A DNA stretch of 64,000 nucleotides, taken from positions 1 through 64,000 of the forward strand of contig CAVWRJ010000001.1 of the NCBI GenBank assembly GCA_963757335.1, written 5' to 3'. The notes under the pieces are model-generated. The model was not told where the DNA came from. It saw nothing but the letters and a program-made list of their open reading frames with translations, and did no database searches. Shown piece after piece: positions 57,652-64,000 of this stretch. Within the stretch, counting starts at the first letter, position 1. Each line of letters opens with the position of its first letter. Position numbers and translations under genes: made by a program. Origin of the DNA: DASQPA01 sp963757335 (lineage in GTDB: Bacteria; Acidobacteriota; Thermoanaerobaculia; Multivoradales; UBA5704).

Positions 57652-58629
57652 TCACAGCCGGCGGGCGGCCCGCAGGCGCGCCGAGCGGGAGCGCGGGTTC
57701 CACCCCACCTCCTCGTCGCTCGGCCGGATGGGCTTTTTGGTCAGCACCTCGATCAGCTGGCTCTCCGAGCGCGGCCGGCCGGTCACCAGGTCGACCTGCC
57801 CGCGCGCCAGGTCGCGGAGCGAGTTCTTGACGATCCGGTCCTCCAGGCTGTGGTAGGAGATGATGACCAGCCGCCCGCCCTGGTCGAGCAGGCGCACCGT
57901 CTGCTCGATGAAGCCTTCGAGCCCCGAGAGCTCCTCGTTGACCTCGATCCGGAGCGCCTGGAAGACCCGGGTCGCGGGATCGACCCGCCCCTCGCGGTCC
58001 CGGTCGCCACCGCGGCCCCGGCTGCCGGCCTTGGCGCGGGCGATGACGTCCTTGAGACGGCCGGTCGTCACGATCGGCTCCGCGCTCCGCGCCCGCCCGA
58101 TGGCACGGGCGATCCGCCGCGCCTGCCATTCCTCGCCGTAGTCCCTGAAGATCCGTTCCAAATCCCCCTCCGAGCTCCCGTTCACGATGTCCGCGGCGGT
58201 CCGCCCGCCCGGACCCATGCGCATGTCGAGCGGCCCGTCCCGCCGGAAGCTGAAGCCGCGCTCGGCGACGTCCAGCTGCAGCGAGGACACGCCGAGGTCG
58301 GCGAGCACCCCGGAGAGGCTCCCCGGCCCGAGGTCCAGCCCCTCAAGGAGCGTCTCCAGTTGGTGGAAATTGCCTTCGGCGAGGTGGACCCGCTGGCCAA
58401 ACTCTTCAAGGCGACCCGCCGCCCGTTCGAGGGCTTGCGGGTCGCGATCGACGCCGAGGAGCCGGGCCGCCTTGGACCGGGAGAGGAGCGCCGCGGCGTG
58501 CCCGCCGAGGCCCACGGTCGCGTCGACGAAGAGACCGCCGCGCTCGGGAGCGAGGAACTCCAGGGTCTCTTCGACCAGAACGGGCAGGTGCTCCCCATGC
58601 AAGGGCGCTCTTTCCCCAGTGCGGGACAA
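57652..58629 (-). CDS. rsmH: 16S rRNA m4C1402 methyltransferase RsmH (MraW)
   Basis: 325 residues. N4-methylates C1402 of 16S rRNA. SAM motif FVDATVGLGGHAAALLSRSK; HLPVLVEETLEFLAP at the N-terminus, then LADLGVSSLQLD and the end VRLLDQGGRLVIISYHSLED. Nine bases after the mraZ stop, so co-transcribed. Intact. Confidence 0.96.
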   Translation of the reverse strand: MSRTGERAPLHGEHLPVLVEETLEFLAPERGGLFVDATVGLGGHAAALLSRSKAARLLGVDRDPQALERAAGRLEEFGQRVHLAEGNFHQLETLLEGLDLGPGSLSGVLADLGVSSLQLDVAERGFSFRRDGPLDMRMGPGGRTAADIVNGSSEGDLERIFRDYGEEWQARRIARAIGRARSAEPIVTTGRLKDVIARAKAGSRGRGGDRDREGRVDPATRVFQALRIEVNEELSGLEGFIEQTVRLLDQGGRLVIISYHSLEDRIVKNSLRDLARGQVDLVTGRPRSESQLIEVLTKKPIRPSDEEVGWNPRSRSARLRAARRL

Positions 58630-58638
58630 CGAAGCCCG

Positions 58639-59080
58639 CTAGATCCCGCGCTCGGCAAGAGCGCGGAAATCGTCCTCGGTGAACGGCTGCTCAGAAAGGC
58701 GGGCGACGAAGCGGTCATGGTTCCAGACCACCAGGTGGTCGAGCTGCGCCGAGACCACCACGTCGCCATTCATCCCCGCGCTCTCCCGCAAAATCTGCGG
58801 GATCGAGAATGCGGCCCTGCCCATCCAGACTGACCTGCTGACCGTAGTAGCTCACCCGCTCCAGGAAGCGCGACTTCGTCCGGTCGGTCGACGGCATCGC
58901 CTGTAGCCGCGCCTCGATCTCCTCCCAGACCGGGAGGGGGTAGAGGAGCGCCGAGTCGCCGAGGACGGAGGTGACGAAGAGGTCCCCTCCAAACCGCTCC
59001 TCGATGAACCGACGGAAATCCGTCGGCACCTTGAGCCGCCCTTTGTCGTCGATCTTGGTAGGAGCGCTTCCGCGGAACAT
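58639..59080 (-). CDS. mraZ: Transcriptional regulator MraZ (one frameshift)
   Basis: Double AbrB-like DNA-binding protein that represses its own dcw operon. From ATG 59080: FRGSAPTKIDDKGRLKVPTD, then a second repeat YYGQQVSLDGQGRIL, which continues in another frame as IPQILRESAGMNGDVVVSAQ and ends FRALAERGI. An extra base near 58,808-58,812 (CTCGATCCC for CTCATCCC) accounts for it; an error is likely since mraZ is the conserved operon head. Corrected length ~147 residues. Confidence 0.93.
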
Positions 59081-59126
59081 GGGACCCGCCAATGCCAGCA
59101 GTCTGAGGCGAAATCCTAGCAGCCAC

Positions 59127-59161
59127 GACCACTTTTGTCCATTTATTTCCACCAAAGACCC
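59127..59161 (-). promoter_or_regulatory. Candidate MraZ box (direct TGG repeats, 10-bp period)
   Basis: On the - strand, TGGAAATAAA, TGGACAAAAG and TGGTCGTGGC follow one another at exact ten-base steps, with a weaker GGGTC one step upstream. MraZ boxes are known as direct TGGGN repeats with five-base spacers. It sits 47-80 bases before the mraZ start, in line with autoregulation. Confidence 0.65.
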
Positions 59162-59404
59162 CGGATTTCACGGCGAAGGTCCCCAAAGAGGAAGAAAAGG
59201 CGGTAACTGAGCGCGATGGGTCACCGCCGGCTACACCGCATAGCGGGGAGCCGAACGCCGGCTCAAGAACGCTCGCGGAGCGGCACGGCATCGCCGTCCG
59301 CTATGACCTGGCTTGAAGGGGATCGTGCCGTACCGGCCGGGGAAGGCCGGATCCCCCCGCCCTGCGGACGATCGACGGGCGGGGGGATCGCGAGAGAGCC
59401 GAGT
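59162..59404. other. Intergenic region between mraZ box and the small peptide gene
   Basis: Apart from the stem-loop 59350-59389, nothing was recognised. The mraZ promoter should lie near 59,160-59,215. No coding sequence is convincing on either strand. Confidence 0.5.
59350..59389 (-). terminator. Stem-loop after the small peptide gene
   Basis: Perfect 13-bp arms GATCCCCCCGCCC and GGGCGGGGGGATC with a 14-base loop, starting 16 bases beyond the stop codon of the peptide gene. No T-run follows on the - strand. It separates that gene from the mraZ operon. Confidence 0.6.
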
Positions 59405-59584
59405 CTATTCCGGGATGCAGTGCGCGCCCACGCAGGCCGTGACCTCGTTGGTCTGGCACGGGACGTCACAGGTCCGGTAGGCGCTCAAGAAATATTGGCC
59501 TTGGACGTTGGCGAGCACGGGCTCGTTTAAGTGGAGCAGGGTTTCGCGGTGGAGAACCAGGCGGGTTGGGTTCTTCTTCTTCAT
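59405..59584 (-). CDS. Small RiPP precursor-like peptide (class I lanthipeptide type)
   Basis: 59 residues, start ATG 59584 with a perfect GGAGG (59590-59594) five bases away. The N-terminal half (KKKNPTRLVLHRETLLHLNE, then PVLANVQGQ) matches the leader pattern of class I lanthipeptide-annotated precursors (basic start, L-x-L-x-RETL-x-x-L, then V-x-G). The C-terminal core (YFLSAYRTCDVPCQT, then NEVTACVGAHCIPE) has four Cys (39, 43, 51, 56) and four Ser/Thr (34, 38, 45, 49), enough for four thioether rings. No lanthionine synthase lies in the window, so it is an orphan or modified in trans. The product activity is unknown. Confidence 0.72.
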   Translation of the reverse strand: MKKKNPTRLVLHRETLLHLNEPVLANVQGQYFLSAYRTCDVPCQTNEVTACVGAHCIPE

Positions 59585-59734
59585 CGCAGCCTCCGACTTC
59601 CGATCCGGCCTGTACCATTCCAGACCGGGCGAAGGGGACAGGACCTCTCCCCCAGACGGGCGAGAGTAGCAGACTTAGAGACGCTTAGCATTAAGCTGAA
59701 GAACCCTCGGCTCCCCTTCAAGGCCCTACTCTAA

Positions 59735-59770
59735 GCCCCCGTGAGCGTGCCCGGGCACGCTCACGGGGGC
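59735..59770. terminator. Perfect 36-bp palindrome after the prolyl isomerase operon
   Basis: Two 18-bp arms, GCCCCCGTGAGCGTGCCC and its exact complement, with no loop, begin 12 bases beyond the stop codon at 59782. Transcription from the right would form a very stable hairpin. A T-run is lacking. It could end the surA-type operon in front of the peptide gene. Confidence 0.7.
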
Positions 59771-59781
59771 CCCGCCTGGCC

Positions 59782-61108
59782 CTAGCGCGGCGGCGGGGGC
59801 GTCTCGATCGGCGGGCCGGGGTCGGTCGGCTTGGGGGTGGGCAATCCTCCCGGCGTGTTGGGCGCCGGTCCGGTGGGGAGCTTCATGGTCCCGCTCGCCG
59901 GGGTGTCCGGCGTCACAGTTCCCGGCGCTCCCGACGTTCCCGACGCTCCCGGGGTTCCCGGACGCTCCTGGGGCCGCCGGAGCGGTCGCCGCCGTTCCGG
60001 GAGCTGCGGCGACGCCCGGGGCTTTCGCCGAGGCGGCGGGGTTCGTCGGCTTGAAGACGTCCAGGGGATCGGACGACGCCGGAACGGGCCCCAGCAGGCT
60101 GCGGAAGCCGGCCGCCTCGGCCGGCGGGTCGGCGACGATCAGCGACTCCTTCTGGAGCTCGGCCATGTACTCGGCCAGCTTGTCGCGGTAGACCCGCTCC
60201 TCTTCCTTCTGCTGGATGGTGGCGGCGACCTCGTTGAAGGGGCGGATGTGGCTCTCGTGCCGGTCGATCGCCTGCAGCAGGTGGAGACCGCCGCGGCCGA
60301 TGACCGGCGCGCTCACGGCGCCCTTCTGCAGGCTCCAGGCCGCTTTTTCGAGGGTCGGATCGAGGTCGCCGGGGGAGACCAGGCCGAGGTCGGAGACAGC
60401 GCTCACCTGCCCCTTGGCGAGGTAGGGCTCGACCGCCTTGTCGAGCGGCTTGCCGGCCGCCACGGCGGACTTGATCTCGCCGGCGATCCGCGCCCGCTCC
60501 TCGGGCGAGGGCACCGCCGTCTCGAGGACGACGACCTCTTTCATCTGCACCTGCTCGGGGACCCGGAAGTCGTCGACGTGCTTCCGGTAGTAGCGCCGCT
60601 GGTCCTCCTCGTCGACCTTGATCTTGCTGTTGACCTCCTTGCCCAGCACCTCGCGGAGCCGCAGGTCGCCGCGCAGGCGTTCGCGGAGCTTGGGGAGCGT
60701 CGTCCCCGACTGGGCGAGGGCGGCCTGGAACTCCTGGTCGCTCTTGATCGCGTTGCTCTCCCGCAGCTGCTGGATCGCGCGGTCGACCTGGTCGTCGGTG
60801 ATCTCGACGTCGATCTGGCCGGCGCGCGAGCGCAGGAGGAGCTCCTCATAGAGGTCCTTGAAGACGATCTCCCCGGCCTGGCCGAGCAGGCGCTGGCGCT
60901 CGGCGGGATCGCGCTCTCTGTGATTGATGTCGTCGATCATCTCCGCTTTGCGCTTCTGGTAGTCGACCAGGGTCGCGATCTCGTCGTTGATCCGCAGGAC
61001 GACCTTGTCGAGGACCTCGGCGGAGGCCGGCCGCGGCGCCGTCAGCACCGTCAGGGGTACGGCGAGGAGCAGGAGGCTAGCGACGCTGAGCTTTTTTTGT
61101 GGAGCCAC
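59782..61108 (-). CDS. SurA-like periplasmic peptidyl-prolyl isomerase (C-terminal frameshift)
   Basis: From GTG 61108, a signal peptide (LSVASLLLLAVPLTVL, cleavage after ASA), a SurA N-domain (LDKVVLRINDEIATLVDYQK, then FKDLYEELLLRSRAGQIDVE) and a parvulin-type PpiC region (QVSAVSDLGLVSPGDLDPTL, then VIGRGGLHLLQAIDRHES). The Pro/Gly/Ala-rich tail changes frame at ~59,960 (extra C) and then reads PTPKPTDPGPPIETPPPPR to the stop at 59782. ATG 61156 is an alternative start. It assists outer-membrane protein folding. It overlaps the neighbouring isomerase gene by ~32 bases. Confidence 0.85.
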
Positions 61109-61943
61109 TGTAGACGCCCTCGTAGTTGAACGGGAGATTCCTCCCGAAGACCACAACAGTGTACCGGTTGCGGCATTCCCCCACCAGCGAGGCCAGCCGG
61201 CGGTCGGAGCGCGCCTGGCGGAGCCGGGCGCGGATGCCGTCCTCGACCTCGGAGAGCGGGGCGACCTCGGCGGGCAGCCGCTCGACGACCTGGAAGAGGT
61301 GGAAGCCGTACTCGGCCGGTATCACCCGGGAGACCTGGCCGGCTTTCAGGTTGAAGATGGCATCGGCAAAGGTGGGGGGGAGGTCGGCGCGCGCCAGCAC
61401 CCCCTGGAAGCCACCGGCGCTCTCCCCCCGGGTCAGCCGGCGGGCCACCTCCTCGAACGGGGTCCCGGCGGCGATCTGGCGCGCCGCTTTCTCCGCCGCC
61501 ACCCGGTCCTCGACCAGGATCTGGCGCAGCCGCACCCGCTCGGGACGGGCGAACTCCTGGTGGTGGGCGGCGTAGAACTCGGCGATCTCGGCGGCGCTCG
61601 GCTCGGCGCTCGCATCGGTCTTCAGGAGCGCATCCGCCGCCTGCCGGGGGTGGTCGATCGAGGGGACGAGCCCGCGTTCGAGGGCGAGCCGGGCGAGGAG
61701 CTGCTCGTCTAAGAACTGGTCGAAGAGCTCGGAGAGGACGTCGCTCGCGAGCACCGTGTCGGGGTCGCCCATGGAGTGCTTCAGGTAGCCCTCGAAGCGG
61801 GAGTAGTGGACGTCCCTGCCGCCGATCCGCGCTACCACGTCGGGGGCGGGGGGCTGCTCGCGGTGGCAGGCGAGGCCGGCAGAGAGGGCGAAGAGGGCGA
61901 GGAGGAGGAGAGAGAGGCGGCGGAATCGGAGCGGGACGGCCAT
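61077..61943 (-). CDS. PpiC-type peptidyl-prolyl isomerase lipoprotein
   Basis: 288 residues. Lipobox LSAGLAC after a leucine-rich helix. A SurA-like N-domain (YSRFEGYLKHSMGDPD, then LFDQFLDEQLLARLALERGL) precedes a parvulin domain (RLRQILVEDRVAAEKAARQI, then GGFQGVLARADLPPTFADAI and VIPAEYGFHLFQVVERLPAE). It should sit in the periplasm, anchored to a membrane. It and the next gene likely form a chaperone pair for the outer membrane; mfd ends 11 bases upstream. Confidence 0.9.
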   Translation of the reverse strand: MAVPLRFRRLSLLLLALFALSAGLACHREQPPAPDVVARIGGRDVHYSRFEGYLKHSMGDPDTVLASDVLSELFDQFLDEQLLARLALERGLVPSIDHPRQAADALLKTDASAEPSAAEIAEFYAAHHQEFARPERVRLRQILVEDRVAAEKAARQIAAGTPFEEVARRLTRGESAGGFQGVLARADLPPTFADAIFNLKAGQVSRVIPAEYGFHLFQVVERLPAEVAPLSEVEDGIRARLRQARSDRRLASLVGECRNRYTVVVFGRNLPFNYEGVYSGSTKKAQRR

Positions 61944-61954
61944 GCTCGCTATCC

Positions 61955-64000
61955 CTACCCCGCGAGCGCCGAGAGCGTCTCGCGCGCGATCGCCACCATC
62001 TGCCCGCCGCGGCCGGCGGCGAGGGTCAGGACGCCGCTCGGGCTGAAGGCGGCGCCGGGCCGGGTCGAGACCATCTCGATCAGGCGGTCGATGTCGATCC
62101 GGGCGTCCCGGCGGAGGCGAATCACCAGCTCGCCGCCCTTGGCGGAGATCGACTGGACGCGGAGCGACTCGGCGAGGCGTTTGAGCGCCGCGACCTCGAT
62201 GAGCGAGCGGACGGAAGGCGGCGGCGGCCCGAAGCGGTCGGTGAGCTCGGCCAGGACGTCCTCCTCCGACTCCTCGGCGGAGGCGATCTTCCGGTAGAGC
62301 TCCATCCGCAGGTTGGCGTTCTCGACGTAGCTCTCGGGGATCGCCATGGGAACCGGCAGGTCGATGGCGGCGGACGGCGCCTCGGCGACCTCCTCGCCGC
62401 GCATCTCGCGGACGGTCTCCTCCAAGAGCTTCAGATAGGTCTCGATCCCCACCGCCCCGATGTGGCCGCTCTGCTCGGCGCCCAGGAGGTTGCCGGCGCC
62501 GCGGATCTCCAAGTCCCGCGCCGCGATGCGGAAGCCGGCCCCGAGGTCGGTGAACTCGCGGATCGCCGCCAGCCGCTTCCTCGCCACCTCGGTCAGCACC
62601 CGGTCCTCGGAGACCAGGAGGTAGCAGTAGGCGAGCTGGTTGCTCCGCCCCACCCGGCCGCGCAGCTGGTAGAGCTGGGCGAGGCCGAAGCGGTCGGCGC
62701 GGTGGACGATCATGGTGTTGACGTTGGGGATGTCGATGCCGTTCTCGATGATCGTCGTGGCGAGGAGGACGTCGTACTCGCCGCGAGTGAAGGCGTGCAT
62801 CCGCCGCGACAGCTCGGCCTCGTCGAGCTGCCCGTGGCCGACCGTCACCCGCACCCCGGGCACCAGCTCTTTCAGATCGATCAGCATCTTCTCGATCGAT
62901 TCCACCCGGTTGTAGACGTAGAAGACCTGGCCGCCGCGCTCGATCTCGAACTCGATCGCCTCGCGGAGCACCTCCTTGTTGAACGGGAGAATCGCGGTCT
63001 CGACCGCCATCCGGTCCTTGGGCGGGGTCTCGATCACCGACAGGTCGCGCACCCCGGCGAGCGAGAGCTGGAGGGTGCGCGGCACCGGGGTCGCCGACAT
63101 GGCGAGCACGTGCACCCCCTTCTTCATCTGCTTCAGGCGCTCCTTCTGGGCGACCCCGAAGCGCTGCTCCTCGTCGACGATCATGAGGCCCAGCTTGGGC
63201 AGCTCCATGTCCTTCGACAGCAGCCGGTGGGTGCCGATCAGGATGTCGACCTTCCCCTCCTTGAGCTTCTTCTTGATCTCCCGCACCTCGGCCGGCGAGC
63301 GGAAGCGGGAGATCATCTCGATCGAGACGGGCAAGTCGGCGAAGCGGCGGCGGAAGGTCTCCAGATGCTGGTCGGCGAGGATCGTCGTCGGCGCCAGGAC
63401 CGCCACCTGGTAGCCGCCGTCGACCGCCTTGAAGGCGGCCCGCATGGCCACCTCGGTCTTGCCGTAACCGACGTCGCCGCAGAGCAGGCGGTCCATGGGT
63501 CGCTCGCGTTGCAGGTCCTCCTTGATGACGGCGATCGTCTCCAGCTGGTCGGGGCTCTCCTCGTAGGGGAAGGCGGCCTCGAACTGGCGCTGGAGGTCGC
63601 TGTCGCCGGGCATCGCCGGGGCCTGGGCGATCTGGCGCTCGGCGTAGAGCTTGAGGAGCTCGGCCGCCATGTCGCGCATGCTGCTCTTGACCCGCGCCTT
63701 GGTCTTGTTCCAGGAGGTGCCCCCGAGCTGATCGAGGCGCGGCGCCACCCCCTCGATGCCGCTGTACTTCTGGATCAGGTCGAGCCGCGAGAGGGGGAGG
63801 AGGAGGCGCTTGCCCGTGGCGTAGGAGATCTCCATCACCTCGGTCGCCGAGGGCGGCGGAGCGAGATCCTTGAGCGTCGACGGCAGGGAGGCGTTGTCCG
63901 GCTCGGCCCCCACCGAGCGGAGGGCCACGAACTGGCCGATGCCGTGGTCGGAGTGGACCACGTAGTCGCCGATCTTCAAATCGCGCAGGCTGGAGACGAA
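61955..64000 (-). CDS. mfd: Transcription-repair coupling factor Mfd, C-terminal ~680 residues (5' part outside window)
   Basis: The frame is open to the right edge. It begins within the RNA polymerase-interacting domain (KIGDYVVHSDHGIGQFVAL), then the superfamily 2 translocase: CGDVGYGKTEVAMRAAFKAV (Walker A), LAPTTILADQHLETF, IVDEEQRFGVAQKERLK (DEEQ), MSATPVPRTLQLSLAGVRDL, and LATTIIENGIDIPNVNTM and ADRFGLAQLYQLRGRVGRS. The C-terminal TRCF domain (FGPPPPSVRSLIEVAALKRL) is complete. Mfd removes stalled RNA polymerase and recruits UvrA. No frameshift seen. Confidence 0.97.
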   Translation of the reverse strand, partial: FVSSLRDLKIGDYVVHSDHGIGQFVALRSVGAEPDNASLPSTLKDLAPPPSATEVMEISYATGKRLLLPLSRLDLIQKYSGIEGVAPRLDQLGGTSWNKTKARVKSSMRDMAAELLKLYAERQIAQAPAMPGDSDLQRQFEAAFPYEESPDQLETIAVIKEDLQRERPMDRLLCGDVGYGKTEVAMRAAFKAVDGGYQVAVLAPTTILADQHLETFRRRFADLPVSIEMISRFRSPAEVREIKKKLKEGKVDILIGTHRLLSKDMELPKLGLMIVDEEQRFGVAQKERLKQMKKGVHVLAMSATPVPRTLQLSLAGVRDLSVIETPPKDRMAVETAILPFNKEVLREAIEFEIERGGQVFYVYNRVESIEKMLIDLKELVPGVRVTVGHGQLDEAELSRRMHAFTRGEYDVLLATTIIENGIDIPNVNTMIVHRADRFGLAQLYQLRGRVGRSNQLAYCYLLVSEDRVLTEVARKRLAAIREFTDLGAGFRIAARDLEIRGAGNLLGAEQSGHIGAVGIETYLKLLEETVREMRGEEVAEAPSAAIDLPVPMAIPESYVENANLRMELYRKIASAEESEEDVLAELTDRFGPPPPSVRSLIEVAALKRLAESLRVQSISAKGGELVIRLRRDARIDIDRLIEMVSTRPGAAFSPSGVLTLAAGRGGQMVAIARETLSALAG

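Overview
The window reads as two unrelated genomes joined at about position 18,260-18,285. Bases 1 to ~18.26 kb look like a Bradyrhizobium-type alphaproteobacterium (FabA, a Liv-type ABC cassette, paired winged-helix/TPR regulators, DUF1127, MddA, LysR next to an NMT1-type binding protein). Nearly every gene there carries one or more single-base frameshifts. From ~18.27 kb to the end the DNA is very GC-rich and resembles Acidobacteriota, probably Thermoanaerobaculia-like: a TonB receptor with a carboxypeptidase-regulatory N-terminus, sulfatase-TPR proteins, and a full division and cell wall (dcw) cluster. At the junction a + strand gene and a - strand gene both lose their C-termini at the same point. 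That is the mark of a chimeric contig rather than natural transfer.

Layout of the first part: the end of an adenylate cyclase, fabA, a GntR regulator, then an apparent operon of substrate-binding protein, two tandem diiron ferritin-like proteins, LivH, LivM, LivG, LivF and an HGGYW hydrolase (1.3-9.6 kb). Next come a GFA-family protein, mddA, two near-identical winged-helix/TPR proteins enclosing a DUF1127 protein, a hydrolase and a methyltransferase, and last a LysR gene whose start lies in a perfect 29-bp palindrome beside a truncated ABC binding protein.

Layout of the second part: a C-x-P-x-R sulfatase, a sulfotransferase-glycosyltransferase fusion and a membrane protein, then a lower-GC island (22.4-28.5 kb). 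The island holds a radical SAM protein overlapping a DUF6375 protein, followed by a ~1,370-residue Avs-like STAND NTPase with an N-terminal nuclease-like domain and a histone-like lysine-rich tail. This is the best candidate for an undescribed (probably antiviral) system. It borders a 21-bp inverted tandem array. After it come an SPFH/zinc-ribbon pair, a sulfatase-TPR lipoprotein, a TonB receptor with a clear terminator, a YihY-family protein, a large lipoprotein, small membrane and charged proteins, an L,D-transpeptidase-like lipoprotein, DUF3224 and VapBC.

From 42.7 to 59.1 kb the - strand carries mraZ-mraW-ftsL-ftsI-murE-murF-mraY-murD-ftsW-murG-murC-ftsQ-ftsA-ftsZ, almost all coupled by overlaps, with a candidate MraZ box upstream. 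murB and ddl are absent from it. Behind mraZ lies a 59-residue peptide gene that looks like a class I lanthipeptide-type precursor. Two periplasmic prolyl isomerases and the 5'-truncated mfd gene end the window. Single-base frameshifts in the essential genes murD and mraZ show that sequence errors also occur in this half, so other isolated frameshifts, including the one in the Avs gene, should be read with that in mind.
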